64,000 bases of DNA from Druceiella hillmani (taxonomy: Eukaryota; Arthropoda; Insecta; Lepidoptera; Hepialidae). Where the stretch lies: the NCBI GenBank assembly GCA_039881145.1, contig JAYKKI010000037.1, positions 12,273,501 through 12,337,500 of the forward strand, read 5' to 3'. The notes under the pieces are model-generated. The model was not told where the DNA came from, did not search any database, and saw only the letters and a list, made by a program, of their open reading frames with translations. A program made the position numbers and the translations under genes. This document shows, in pieces, positions 11,819 to 24,689 of this stretch (positions within the stretch are counted from its first letter, which is position 1; each line of letters opens with the position of its first letter).

Positions 11819-13579
11819 TTTTATAAGGAAGAATCAATATATGGTAAATAACATTATCAATAAACATCATAAAACATAAAGATCGTTCGTAGTGATGGGT
11901 GTGAAAATAGACAATGAAGTAAACATTTGAACGATCGCCTTAATCAAATGATAACCTACAAATCGTTAATTTTGAATATCCCCCTCCACTCATTTACTTG
12001 TTTATACAGTTATTACCTTTCTCCCTCTCGCGTTGATATTCGGCCACCTGATAAGCGAAAATGACGAGTTATTAATATGTTTCGATTAATTATAATTATT
12101 TTTATTTTACTTATCATAATTAGTAACTACTACTGGGAATAATCAAAATAATCAGAGATCTCGTTACGATCAAATTATTCGATAGCATCAATCGTAATCG
12201 CTCTGTTCTAATGCACGATGTTTCTACTGAACAATGACACTTTTCTGCGTTATGAATAATCATGTGGTGATAACCACGTTCATGAGCAACTGACACAGTT
12301 GACCATATAACCTGCCTATAACTTACTTGTGATGTATTTGTGAACTGTTTTCGGAGGTAAATTCAGAGATTGAGTTCGGTTTTATTCAATAGAGAACGAT
12401 GGCTAACAGAATTTCTTATTTTTAGGTGGTATAGTCAGCAGAGTCAAGCGATCTACTGTTCTTGAAATTATGGAAAAACATTATTTCCCTCAATGGATAA
12501 AACGTATTTTAACTTACACTTTTATTTACAAAAATATTACGTTTATTATTATACATGTTATAAATTCTTTTAGTAAATTTTAATTTAAATGGACATCATC
12601 TTTAGCTACATTCAATAGACTAGAATAGATTTAAATAGGATAAATAAGAAGATAACAAAGAAGAATCGTTTTTGCTCTCTTCGAGAAGAGGAGATAGTCT
12701 TTAGGATAGTAGCATCGATACAGGTAGATTTCTCTCAATGATTTCAAAGAATAAGTTTAGAGGTATATATTATGTATAGAGCATCGAGATCAGTGTTCTA
12801 AAATTCTTTGTTTACAAGTACAGTTGAGTAAATGTGTAGTAGTTTAATTCCCCACACTCTAAAGTGCCACATATTTCAGTTCTATTATCCAAACTACACT
12901 GTAACTATTTTAAGGAAATTTTGCCATCTTAATATTATTTTCAATGCCAATATCAAGAAACTTATCATAATTTTAATATAACTTTTATAACATATTTTCA
13001 ATGCCAATCTAATAAATCAATGTAAAAATAAAATTTTTATTAAAGTTGTAGATTCATACTGCAGTCTTTGTTGGCCTATTCACAGTCTATTTTTGAAGTA
13101 TCCAATACTGCGAAATATACAGTCAGGGCATTTAGGAAGAATCCCATAATTCAAATACTACGTTTTCATTAAAAAAATTAACAAAAACATAGTACCTTTC
13201 AATTCAACCTTTATGTACCAGACGTTTCCAAAAAAATGAAAATACAAAATTTACTTTAATTATAGGGAAATTTGTGTGAGAGATTTTCGACTTTTGTGTG
13301 CCGATTTGAATAGTGCACCCCAATTTTTATGTTGACAATTTTTCCTTTTCCTGATAGAGTTTGTATAAATATTCAGTTTTGAATCTGTTCTGAGAATAAT
13401 GTTAAAAAAGTAATTTCTCTTTTTCTAAAACAAGTTTAGTCAAATCTGACGAAACAAATGCCTTTTAACACGTAATCAATTTGAACGGAAATGAAAAAAA
13501 AAAAAATACGACAATGCTTACGAAATGTAAAAACAATCTACTAGCATTTACCAATGTTAAAATAACATATTTATCCTAG
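11819..13579. other. AT-rich desert
   Basis: No gene or transposon end recognised. There are short diverged direct repeats near 12940-13010 (ATATTTTCAATGCCAAT twice). Confidence 0.4.
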
Positions 13580-13790
13580 GTTGTTCGATTAAACGTCGGC
13601 CCAATCGATTGTTTCAACTCTTTCGGCAAGGATTTATGAATATCTAGTAACCCGAAATAGGATCGCGAATCCACCGCTCGTGGCGCGCCCGTGAAATGTA
13701 TAACATTATCAAATTTATTCCTAATCTTTAAACATTTCCACGCGCCCGTGGATCATATTGATGCATACTTCGTAACTCTTTTCGAAAAAT
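13580..13790. other. GC-richer non-coding island
   Basis: Includes ACGTCGGCCCAATCGATTG, CCACCGCTCGTGGCGCGCCC and, 60 bp on, CCACGCGCCCGTGGATCAT, so the word GCGCCCGTG occurs twice. No coding frame. Possible regulatory element. Confidence 0.25.
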
Positions 13791-14068
13791 GAAAGGATGT
13801 TATTATTGAGTAATAGTAAGTTTTGGAATAGTGGGGACGGTCTCTATATTGTGGATTGCTTCGAAATAAAGTAATGATTAACAAATAGGAAAGTGTGATT
13901 TTATTTAAAGAAGGGGTTTCGTACAATTGTAGTACTTAATTGTCAATTGATAAGCTATAAATAAAGAACAAAATGTATGTCAGAATTGCATAAAATAGAG
14001 TCCAGTAATTATGTATGTATCTTGAAATCGTAGATACAAATTTACACAAAATAATCCTAATTTAAAGT

Positions 14069-14099
14069 ATACATAAAATGTTACTAACATTTTATGTAT
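14069..14099. repeat. Perfect palindrome, 15-bp arms
   Basis: ATACATAAAATGTTA, a single C, then the exact reverse complement. This has the same shape as the other one-base-loop palindromes in the window. Confidence 0.9.
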
Positions 14100-16129
14100 T
14101 ACTGAAATTTTGACATTTTTCAAACTCATGACTTCAATTAAATGGGGCGATACACGTTGCACGGATGCGCAAAAAAAATTGTTCTGCTCCACTTTATATA
14201 TGCGAAAAGAAACATTTAAAATAATATTTCAGGTTAACTGAGATCACCCTACAATGCATATGTTCGAAAAATTTCATTCTTATACGTCTAAAATTGTAAA
14301 AACTGTGTAAACGTTTTAATATTAATATGTTATATGCAAGCTTTAATTAGTGTCGCTTACTAAAACACGGTTTGATATCTGATTTAAATTATTAACCAAG
14401 TATATTAATAAATTCCGTAGAAAATTAACAGATATCGTAAGAATTTTAAGAGTTAAGTAAAGAAAATTAGTAACCTATGATAGGTAGGGTAAAACCTGTC
14501 ATGTGTCAGACTCGCAGGATTCCAATTACACTCGCACTTTGAAATGAAAATATTATTTTGCGCCTTGTAAACATATAGCCTAGTATGTCTATGCAGGCGA
14601 AAAAATAACTGGAATTTATCGTCATTATGATTCTTCAGTAAACTTCACTTTAATTTTTAGTTATATATTGAACTTCAACTTAGTTCGCAGTTTCGGAGTT
14701 TGATATGTTTATATCTCTAGAACTATCCTGTAAAAATCTTAAAAAACTGTTTTCGAATCTATAAGATTTCCCATTGCAATTTGTGTCAAACACGATTGAA
14801 ATCAAAAACTTTCTTTTATACTAAATTTGCCCGCTTCAAAATTCATCATATTACATCAAAAAAAATTCGCCAACAATTATATATTTTTAGCTACCAGATT
14901 TTTTAAAATAATACCCACATACATTTACTAGAACTTATTAACCCCTTTATTTGTAAAAAGTTCATATGTTTCCATTGGAATATACTATGCATCTGTCTAA
15001 ATATAAAAGTATGACTAATTAATTACTATTACTTAGACTTTAAAAAAAAGAATAACAACGAGATAACCGAAATTATGAATATTTCAAATATTAAATTTTC
15101 TACATTATAAAATAGTCCAAAATAAACGATTAAAATAACTACTTATCTCAAACCTGTATATATTGAAGGTTTGTACACATTGAGTATTGTAAATTAGTAA
15201 ATTAAAATACTAGTCAATCTTTTTTTATAATTAAAAAATGGTAACGTTCTGATAGAATGCAATGATATCATAGCCAAATATTATCATTTAGCAAATGGAT
15301 CCTTATAAATAGTCATATGTATCTTTCCGTACATGTTTCACAGCATCGTCTTTCCATTACGACTTATTGTGATGCAATTGTACAAGAATAGCTTATTAGG
15401 TTAAGTAAGATTGCAAAAAAAATTGTATTTTTTTTAAATATCTCACACTAAATTAAATAGCATTGGAAAGGTCTGTAAATTCAACTCGAAATATCTGGTA
15501 TTCTTTCTTAATACTTTCTTCCTTTCACTAAATGTGAGTCCTTAAAAAGGTTTAAAATGGGAGGGAGAGACTTCCACTTTCTTTTCAGGAAACTCATCTA
15601 ATAAGTACTTCAGTAACAAAATTATTTAGGTTCATTTACATTGATAAATGAAAGAGACATAGGTAACCAAGTTATTTGTATTGTACTCATGAAAAACGTA
15701 TTAATAAATATACTTATATAAAAAATGATATGAATATTTATAAATATTTAAATTAAAATACTATGTAATCTTAATGATTAATTTTTATGTGTCGTTAAGT
15801 GCAAAAGGCGCCCTTGTAATTCTACTCGTACTTAATAGATTTATTATTGAGTGATAAGTATTTTTATTAGTATTGAGCGTTTATAATTGATTTATATGTT
15901 TGACCCTCATGAAATAAATTGTTATAAATTTATAAGCCATAATGATGGTTGAAAGTTACAGTGATGGTCAATATATCATTTATATTTTATGAGTTAAAAA
16001 TATTGATGGACATTTGAAAAAAACAAACCTGAAACCTAGTAACTAGATACCAACACACCGTTGAAATAATTACAGGAGCGAATTGTTTAAATCAGTCAGT
16101 TATAAAATTGTTCCATTACATGATCCGCG
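14100..16129. other. AT-rich desert, with a possible degraded copy of the A/B start
   Basis: Mostly featureless. Around 14548-14650 the text TGTAAACATATAGCCTAGTA, then GTCATTATGATTCTTCAGTA, resembles the beginning of duplication copies A (23.6 kb) and B (34.9 kb). It could be a third eroded copy or a shared dispersed repeat. Confidence 0.3.
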
Positions 16130-16567
16130 TAATATCTACAAGGGATTTGATTACATATATACTAGATTCCGCTAGCGATTTCATTCGCGTGGACTGCTGT
16201 AGCCTATGTACCAATTCTGGCTATAATTTATACCTATTCCAATATTTTCAAAATTACAAGGGATTTGATTACATATATTACAAGGGATTTGATTACATAT
16301 ATATTACAAGGGATTTGATTACATATATTACAAGGGATTTGATTACATATATTACAAGGGATTTGATTACATATATATATATAATATTTACAAGGGATTT
16401 GATTACATATATACTAGATTCCATATATACTAGATTACATATATACTAGATTCCGCTAGCGATTACATATATACTAGATTCCGCTAGCGATTTCATTCGC
16501 GTGGACTGCTGTAGCCTATGTACCAATTCTGGCTATAATTTATACCTATTCCAATATTTTCAAAATT
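16130..16567 (+). repeat. Expanded 23-25-bp array between identical 106-bp repeats
   Basis: The phrase ACAAGGGATTTGATTACATA occurs about seven times between 16138 and 16410 with slightly varying spacers. The 106-bp segments 16150-16255 and 16462-16567 are identical. Each contains CCGCTAGCGATTTCATTCGC and TAGCCTATGTACCAATTCTG, retroposon text of the lepidopteran 'CGACTTCGTCCGCGTGG ... TAGCCTATG' type. A 113-residue ORF across the array (repeating RDLITYI) is a by-product of the repeat, not a gene. Confidence 0.85.
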
Positions 16568-17286
16568 CGTTCGCGTTCCGTTATAATATCATCATCGACT
16601 TAAAAACAGAGAACGTTGTATATTTCATCCTATGAGAACCACGCTCGGATTTGGAAATTCTGAATATACGGTATGATTTAACACGTGCTATAATAATACT
16701 ATCAAAATTTTACATACGATAATATTATCAAGTAGGAATCTAAAGAACATTGCAAAAGGTAGATGCTATACCTCTAGAACGATTTCAGATTTCGGAATAA
16801 AAGTGCTAAGTCTGTATAATAATCCAAGTTACGTCATTATTCATAACATACAGGTTATTCGTATGTCTAATTTTGTATAGATTCGATTAGAATTTACATA
16901 GCCATAGTATAACAAACCGGAATCCATGATCTTTTGCGTTTATAACATTAGTTAGGATTTAACAGTTTCTCACTAGAAGTTTTTAGTAAACTCTACAAAA
17001 CATTTTCTTGACACGTTAAAAAGATTAAAAGGAAGAGTAATTTAAAATTACGTTATAACCACGAATAACTTTTGTGTTTTTTATATCTAATTTAATGTTA
17101 CATTAACGAAAAATTAATATCGATTTTACCTTTGTTAAACTGCGATGATAAAATTTCATATGTTAGTATTGCATACTATACTTAAAGTTAAATACTATAT
17201 AAAAATGGTCAATGCACGTTCTACGTTTAACGAGTTAAAACAGTTCGATCCCATATCGAATTGTTTAAACAAGTCTTTATTTCTAT
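16568..17286. other. No feature recognised
   Basis: AT-rich; nothing supportable. Confidence 0.4.
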
Positions 17287-17510
17287 TGAAATATTGACAT
17301 CAGGTTAACCAGAAAAATAATGCCTTCACTTCCTGTGCATTTCTTATTATCGATAACAGCGGGTATAAAATCCGTGATTCAATCACTACACTTCCTTTTT
17401 CTGCTCTGAGACATCAAAAGTTGCGATGGTTATTTATCCGGGATACTCGTAATAAAATATGTCATGAAAAACTAACGTAATTTCCTCAAATTAATTATGT
17501 TTCAATACCC
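17287..17510 (+). promoter_or_regulatory. TATA-containing segment paralogous to 61.2-61.4 kb
   Basis: It aligns in the same orientation with 61211-61430. Shared landmarks are ATTGACATC, GATAACAGCGGGTATAAAAT (in the partner, TAACAGAGTGTATAAAAACC), then TCAATCA or TCAGTCA, and GTTGCGATGGTTATTTATCC followed by GGGATACTCG. The TATAAAA to TCAxTC spacing is 17 bp in both, short for a TATA-initiator pair. It may be the 5' end of a duplicated gene or an uncatalogued repeat. This copy has stops just after the shared reading frame. Confidence 0.35.
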
Positions 17511-18453
17511 TATAGTTCCAGCTTATAAATAGTTTAACGATTAAAATATATAATCAATTTTCATAAAATCTAACCTACACCGTGTTCTTACAACCTATCA
17601 ACATTTAACCGGCCGTGGAAATGACTCCACTTATCTTCCATATATAAATTATATTTCAACAATTCCCGCGTAACTTCATATTTCATCGGTAGGCTAAGAG
17701 ATACCTACATGATTAACTTAAACGGTATCTATAAATGAATGATTGTATTTAGAATACGATAAAAACACTCCAAGAAACCGCACACATCAAAAGATCATAA
17801 AGTAAGTAAATCTCGTACTTAAATCAGATCATGATCCTTTCATTAAATTCACTTCGTCAACCCGTTCCCCACTAAATCATCCTCCCCAATGATAAAATCT
17901 AGATCCGCCCTCACACATTGCTGTATAAAAAAGTAAATGAGCTCGCATGAAAAATGACCTCCACGAAGACGCACCGAAGAAAATCAAAATTAATTCGGAG
18001 GTGATTTTGGCATCGCAATCAGTATAACTCATAAACAGGTGGCTCTGCGCTGGAAACTTCATTTCCTCTCGGTGAATATATTTTCAGCGGGCGAAGTTAG
18101 GAGAGCTCTACGAAGCTACGCTCAAACGAGGAAGCCATCACGTAGTCATAAACTAGGAACGCCTCTCGAGGCGACAATCGATGGGGATGAGATCTTGTTT
18201 TGTTTACGTACTCCGAAGAACTGCCAATATGAAGTCTGCTGGATCTTTTTCTCTCTTTACTAGCAATACGCTTTATTATCCACTAGATTTACGTTCATGA
18301 TTTATGTACGCACGAACGTTGGTGAATTAAATTTTTTTTTATATTTGAACGAGGAAGTGTTATGAGTATATGGAGTTTTATGGATATACGTACTGATGCT
18401 ATATTCATATCATAACATTTATTTTCGAGGGAAAATAGGGTTTTCTCTCAGTA
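17511..18453. other. Desert with a GC-richer patch at about 17.99-18.26 kb
   Basis: The patch at about 17990-18260 has CpG-rich words (GGAACGCCTCTCGAGGCGAC, a short palindrome GCCTCTCGAGGC). Two overlapping short ORFs (minus 17877-18062, plus 18039-18263) show no domain. Confidence 0.3.
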
Positions 18454-18500
18454 GCAAGGTCTTTTTATTATTTTGCAATACAAAATAAAAAAGACCTTGC
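18454..18500. repeat. Imperfect palindrome with short loop
   Basis: GCAAGGTCTTTTTATTATTTTG (18454-18475, two bases longer than its partner) pairs with 18481-18500 around a five-base loop. Confidence 0.75.
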
Positions 18501-19240
18501 CAAGAGCGAGAAGAATTCACAAGTACCCAGGACGTTATAAATTGCAATTACAAAACCATAATCCGCTATCAATATATACTATCTATCAAAACATGAAGTC
18601 TTATTTTTTCTGGAAAATTATAAATTTCTAGAATATTGTTTTATTTTTCCTATTATACGTAATATATAAGACCTTCCATCAGAGTTAAGCCATCAAGGGC
18701 TAGCTCTTCCCCATTTCCCGCTTATTTTTGTCGATAAGTAAAAACAAATATGCGCTTCAGTTTTTGCACCAACTAACTATTGTTAGTTTAGAGCGCTCAG
18801 CAACACTTTACGGAAAAAAAACTTCGATGATGAATACCACCTACGACAGTTCATAGACCATTTTCTTCATTTCAAGCCACCTAAATTTTATGCAGGTGCT
18901 ATCCACTTCCCGCCAGTGCATTAGAGATATGTAATATGAAATGATGGTGGTTGTTTTATCGACGATTTATTAATTTTATATTAGAAATATAATGAAAAAT
19001 TATAACATTCATGACCGCTCATTTATTATTAATCCAATATAATTTTTTTTTCGAAATCGGGAACTAATTTTTTATATTTGATTACACACTCCATACCGTT
19101 ATATAAAATGAAACTAAATATATGTGTCTATTACACAATCTGAGACGAGATACAAAGCGTTCGTGCACACGAACAGAAATGTTAAATAATAAGAGCGTTG
19201 GAGGATAATCCCAGCATTAGTTTATGCTACATAGACAGTT
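18501..19240. other. No feature recognised
   Basis: AT-rich; nothing supportable. Confidence 0.4.
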
Positions 19241-19500
19241 TTAAAAGAAAATTTCCTCTACAATATTCACCTCGACTTTTCTAATAAAGACGCATCGTCG
19301 TTCCCCTCGAACTGCATCAATATTCGTTAAATAACACGCGCACCGTAGCGACAGAGGGTCAATTTGTCTGGGCTGGATTAAAAAGGCTCGCCAGGTAATT
19401 GTGGAGGCTAGGGCGCGGCCCGCCCGCATGCAACACGCCCATTACAGCTCGCAGCTACCTAGTAGTTTCGTTGTATGGAAGCGAACGTTTTGGCTTTTTC
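19241..19500. other. GC-rich CpG-dense island
   Basis: One of the most GC-rich stretches in the window (GGCTAGGGCGCGGCCCGCCC, CATGCAACACGCCCATTACA). A 62-residue minus-strand ORF crosses it without known motifs. The composition fits a conserved regulatory element or a promoter edge, but no TATA box or exon can be named. Confidence 0.3.
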
Positions 19501-19947
19501 CAGGAATCACTTATAACATTAAGTGACGTTTATAATATGTTCTACGAAGTGAACTTTGGTATTAACAGATAGTTTACCGATGATTTGATTTCGTGAAGGT
19601 TGAAGATTAATATTTGTTTTGATATATATAATTATTTCAATTGAATATTTCTTTCAGTATAGAAGGAACGATATGTCCTTCGGTTAAGGATTAAATATAA
19701 AGTTCCTACCAATCATGTAACATGTAATATAACTAAGCTCTTATTTTTTAAAAGTTTTATTAAATTAATAAGCTGGTTGTCATTTAGCGAATAAATTACT
19801 AGCGGCAGTTTGCAGGTAAAAATAAATCTTTTTACATCAGCATAGGTAAGAAAAATACACATTGAGTGTATACAACACATTTTTTGGCCGCAATTTTACA
19901 GGAACCTACATTTGTTTTTGTGTAAATTCTAAGATTTCTGGATTTTT

Positions 19948-20346
19948 AAGGTTCCCTACTTTAAAAGGAAAAATAAAATTCTTGTACTATCACTGTGACT
20001 AAGTTGTTTGTGCGTTTGTTCGTCACGGCCGTTTTTCTTGGAAATCGGTTGACGAAGAAACTTAAAATTTTCAATAATCCACTCAAAAAGTTTATATGAA
20101 AATTTTAATGCTGCATGTTTTTTTACAGGAAAACTACAATAATTATTCTAGATCTTGTAGTTTTTTTAAATGTGTCCCACGTTTTTACGTTTTTGAAAGA
20201 TGTAGTAGGCAATAAATTTATGCTCTAAAAATTAATATTTGTTAATAGTTTAACAGGTATACTATGTAATCTTGAAAGTTTATAAGTGCCAAATGTGTAC
20301 AGAATCCTCGTAGTGTGAGTTCCACTCATGTTTGACTGGTTTTTCT
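19948..20346 (+). repeat. Dispersed AGGGTTCCGTACC-type repeat
   Basis: Starts AAGGTTCCCTACTTTAAAAG and ends AGAATCCTCG, then GTGTGAGTTCCACTCATG and TTTGACTGGTTTTT. This is a diverged form of the family's tail 'GGAACCCTTCGTGCGCGAGTCCGACTCGCACTTGGCCGG'-like order. No coding capacity. Confidence 0.5.
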
Positions 20347-20348
20347 TT

Positions 20349-21395
20349 TTTTTTGTCTGTGCGTCTTTATGAAAGGTGTGTAGACAAAACAATAAGAAAT
20401 AATCTAACGTCTGTTTAGTATTTTTCTACTAAATAGAAATTGAAAATTAGTTTATAATTAGTAGTAATTAGTAGTTCAAGTTGTTTTTTATTCTCGGCTC
20501 GGTTTACTTGCTGTTCAAATTCTCATGAAAAATGATGCAAGGGTTATGAAAAGTATGTATAAAATAAAAATGAATCCATTGCAAGAACATTAATAAAGCT
20601 AGAATGAAAAATAAGTAGGTTATTATAAATAGGTCGTTATAGGTAACTTATTAATTAATTGTATAAATTAGCGCGTAAGAAACAAAGTAATATTCCGGCC
20701 CATTTCCTTACTTTACTTACAATCCGATCAAACTTTGGGTTTCGAGTTACAGCCTTTTCAGCGTATTCTTTGGTTTCGACTTACAGCTTTTTTACTGTAC
20801 TTTCCGCCAAATCTCGGTGTTACCCAATTGTACAACTACGTTTAGTCCGGTCGAATGTTCAAAAAAACGCTGTTTACAAGCCAGCATGCTTCTTCAACAC
20901 TTTTCTCGTTTCACGAACGAATATTTCATAAAAATCGAGTAGGTATGTTTTAAAAGAGAATGTAGATTTATACTTTGATTTGAGTATTTTTTTGTTATTT
21001 TTCGCCAAATTAATTAATTAAAAGACGGTTAATATCAAGTATAATTTTAAATCAAACATACGATTAAGATTAATTGAGGCTGATTAAGTTTTTTTAATAT
21101 GCGAAAAGTTTCTGTTTCAATTTCCTCAATCAACCGAAAGATTTTAAAAATATTTCATGTTGAGTAAAAAATTTGCGAACATTTTCCGTAAAATAAACAA
21201 TTAAGAAGATAAAGGAAAACTATTATAGTGAGAAAATATGTCTGCATAAAGAGCAGTAAAATATTTTATATGCAACTTTTGATGTTCAAAATTTACGTAA
21301 AGCACTGTAGAAACTATTTTACGTCTTTCAAATACAGGTATGTATTATATAAATGTCAAAAATTAAAGGCAAATACTAAAAGCTTTCTATAGCAA
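20349..21395. other. AT-rich desert
   Basis: Nothing supportable. A 90-residue ORF at 20659-20931 shows two similar phrases (FRVTAFSAYS, VSTYSFFTVLS) but no known domain. Confidence 0.4.
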
Positions 21396-21560
21396 ATGGC
21401 CTTCACCTTTGCGGCTACCGTGTCCTCGGGGAGCGTGCACTGCCCTCTGATTAGATGGCCGATCTCTGACCCTCACAAAACCACCATCAACCACACTAGC
21501 GTCGCAAGCCTAATGGTTCTCTGGACGACCGTCGCTGTACAAGCAATGCGTTTTATCGTC
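21396..21560 (-). other. Coding-like GC-rich fragment, unidentified
   Basis: A sharply bounded GC-richer stretch. In one minus-strand frame it reads GHLIRGQCTLPEDTVAAKV, vaguely like the 'GHxIS.xG..P.p.KV.AI' segment of Ty3/gypsy reverse transcriptases. The match is weak and there is no flanking support, so this is only a suspected retroelement scrap. Confidence 0.2.
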
Positions 21561-21674
21561 TCTTTTGTTGTGCTGTATAGACAATTTATTATCAGACACT
21601 TTAATTTTTTCTCCTACATAAAAGGTTTGATTACGAAAATTGTAATATCTAATACATACTTTTCTCTTCGTTTT

Positions 21675-21689
21675 ATATGTATGTATATA

Positions 21690-21736
<47 letters not shown>

Positions 21737-21746
21737 TATATAAATA

Positions 21747-21792
<46 letters not shown>
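21675..21792. repeat. Compound (TA)n microsatellite
   Basis: About 118 bp of TA repeats with a few interruptions (TCTTATA, ACATATA). Overlapping YIYIY ORFs on both strands are artefacts of it. Confidence 0.97.
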
Positions 21793-22869
21793 CTTTCATA
21801 CTACATGATATAACATTAATTTAAATATTTACTAATTTGAAAGATAGCTTAGACTTGTGCCATCATGTGTTCTTCTATCACTGCTGCTTTTTAGCTTATC
21901 TATAAGCGTCTAGAACCGATCGACATTTGTTATTATGATACCGATAATTTGTTTGTGAAATTGCTGGTAAAAGTCCATTAATTTATTTTTTTTAAATATA
22001 TTCGTTGGTACAATCGATATGGCAGCAGAACGTACTATTTTAAAAACGTACGTTGAACGTACTATTTTTTGGAGGACTTTAACACATTATATGCTCACTT
22101 TTATTTTGATTACTAAAAAACACTTTGTTTATAAATGTGTATATTATATTCAACTGATTAAAAACTGCTGATAGTAGAAACTCTTAAATACACAAAACTA
22201 ACAATATTGCACATCCTGTACGTGTGTGCCTCATTATCAACAAACGCGCCAGCCTCGAGCTTTGACGATAGAAGTAATTATAACATCTGATAATTTTACA
22301 AGTAATAATAAGCTTTTAATATAGCTTTTTGAAAAGATAATACATTTTCCTGAAAATGGCACTATTTTTGATTTTTTAAACATTTATAATAATATTAAAT
22401 TTTCTTCGAAAAACAAGCGTCTCCGTCTTTTTGGTCGTACGTATGTATATAATAAACCACACACATTCCGCATTTCTTGGTCGATTTGGTTGGTTTTAAT
22501 GATTGTTTTTAGTCGATTGATTAACAAAATAGAAGATCATGATTAACATGATAGATAATCATAATAGAAGACTACTGATTTTCACAATAATTGTTTAAGC
22601 AATTTAATTTTTATAAACAATTTTTTACAAAAACTCCCTTGTTTCGTCCTTGGCTCCTATTCCAGTGCGAATCTTTTTGCTCCTTTTCTCGACTCTCTAT
22701 TGTCTTTAGTTTTTGATTTTTGCTTTATTAAATGTTGTGTTTAATAATACCTTTTAGTTTATTTTGGCACACAATTAATTGAGAATATTGTTAACTTTCA
22801 TTATAAAATGTCGCAGTAGAGAATTTTGCAAAATCATAACGACAGTTATACAATTTCTAATTTAATCCG
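21793..22869. other. AT-rich desert
   Basis: Nothing supportable except a small direct repeat, GAACGTACTATTTT, at about 22028 and 22058. Confidence 0.4.
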
Positions 22870-23130
22870 CTACGACTCCTGACCTTATTGACGTACAGTG
22901 CGGTAGTTTTACCCTCGTGAACGTTTAAAACTGTCAAACTTTACAGGGCGACGGCCCGGAATATTAAAATCTTTAGCCGCCAACATGTTGAACTCCTACG
23001 GAGCGAGATTAAAAAATAATTTCACTCTTCGTGAAAACAGTTTCTGAGCTTTTAAATCGGAAACTGTTTTCGTGTTAACTTGAAGAGCCGAAAGTGCTGG
23101 AAAAATTATGTAATCTGGGCATATTTCGAT
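22870..23130. other. GC-richer non-coding island
   Basis: Includes GACGTACAGTGCGGTAG, GGGCGACGGCCCGGAATATT and GAACTCCTACGGAGCGAG. GAAAACAGTTTC and its near-complement GAAACTGTTTTC face each other at 23032-23072, a potential stem. Function unknown. Confidence 0.3.
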
Positions 23131-24072
23131 GGCGGAGTAGCAATTTGCCGTATTTGGCTTTGTATTTAAAAACGCATTTGCTGAATTAAACTGATAGTTT
23201 AATCTAACAAATATGTCATATTAATTTTAAAAACATGTTCTCTGTACATAGGGTGTAAAAAATTTGTTAGATCGAATAAATCGAAAGCAATCTTCTAATT
23301 TTAATTAAATAAAATTTTCATGATTGTTAATAAAGCTAACATGAACGAAACAACGAAAGCATCTACGGAGACATGTAATATTTTGCAAATTTGTTTTAAA
23401 AAGTGGTAAATTGAAGTATAACTTACAGTATTTTACAGTACCTATCCAAATGTATCTTAATCGCTCGGATATACGAACATTTTCCAAATACTAGACCAAA
23501 TGCGGTGTTACAATGAAAAATTTTAATACGCATAGAATGCAATACGAGCTTTTCGTACGCATATATTATTTAAGGGTACATAAGTGACTTTCATCTATTT
23601 ATAAATATTAGTATTATTTTTCACCATATAAATAATTGCCTAGTATATCTTTCACATGCGAATGAATTTCTTAACAATATCAGATTTAAAATAATCGCTC
23701 ATATTTTCGATAAATTTGACGCAAACTGTTAGTGATACTGTCTGTTCATAATTTTGACTTTAGCAGATTTGGGATGGGGAGGGTAATGTAAGATTTTGTA
23801 TGAATTTTCAGCAATATTTTTATAACTTACATACAACAAATCACTTTTTCATATGATACTCAATACAAAACATGAGACTGAAAAACATTTGCTTCCTCGA
23901 AAATTTTCATATAATATATTCCCGAAACATTTAGCAAACATTTACGCTCACAGACTTAAAATAGGAGCAAGGTTGATGATGTAACAGACAAACCAAACGA
24001 GGAAACAATGGACGATGGAATATAATGAAATTACGGATAAAAGTGCTGCACTATGGAACAAAGTTAACGACC

Positions 24073-24101
24073 ACATTAAAAAGAGATTCTCTTTTTAATG
24101 T
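24073..24101. repeat. Perfect palindrome, 14-bp arms, in copy A only
   Basis: ACATTAAAAAGAGA, one T, then the reverse complement. Copy B near 35425 has only the left-arm-like ATATTAAAAAGGGTA and no mirrored half, so the right arm was probably gained in A. Confidence 0.85.
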
Positions 24102-24283
24102 AATCGCGGGAATAAAATTTTATTAAATTTTGATTTCATAATATCGCCTACTTTATGTGTTTTAATTTACAACAAGTAACAAAATGAATTTACAATGCCT
24201 ACACTTCACTTAATCCTCTTTTCTTTTCAACATTTCCCGATTGTACGAAAAGTTCCCACATGAATAAAGAGTGCTTGCAGCTA

Positions 24284-24680
24284 CTCGGCTCTGTTGACCC
24301 GGATTACTATAAGCTTTAACGTCGACTTTAATACTGATACTTGCATTCTATTTCAATTAAAGGAATATACGAAATATTTTTCAAAACAAATCCACGTAAT
24401 CCGGGGTAAATACTCAGTCCTGACTCGGTTACTAACAACACAGATCAAAAGCTTACAAATTGGTAAGAAACGGTGAGACTTCCTCTGAATCATATTATGG
24501 TTAAATCCACTATCTTCACAAATATGACAAAGTACCGAAGATAAAGACAGCCAATTGGCGGACATAAAAAAACATAATCCTTCGAAGATCCCGATGAGAC
24601 GTGGACAATGTGTTCGTTGTCGACAGCGGATTTTATCTCTATAGTTGGACGTAAGTATATAATCGCTTTGAGAGTATTAT
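24284..24680. promoter_or_regulatory. Conserved island 1, copy A
   Basis: It aligns without an offset change to 35661-36075. The segment from about 24470 (GAAACGGTGAGAC) to 24560 (CAGCCAATTGGCGGAC) differs at only a few positions. GGACAATGTGTTCGTTGTCG at about 24602 is identical in both copies, as is CTCGGCTCTGTTGACCCGG at 24284. No frame is open in both copies across it, so conservation is probably not for protein. CCAATTGG is a perfect palindrome. The function is unknown; a regulatory role is inferred from conservation alone. Confidence 0.45.
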
Positions 24681-24689
24681 TTATAATAA

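Noticed and set aside
16108..16449. 113-residue ORF with repeated RDLITYI
   Set aside because: Produced by the 23-25-bp tandem array in retroposon sequence; the unit length varies and there is no gene context.
21614..21799. ORFs of repeating Tyr-Ile on both strands (also at 33009-33215 and 48411-48647)
   Set aside because: They are translations of (TA)n microsatellites.
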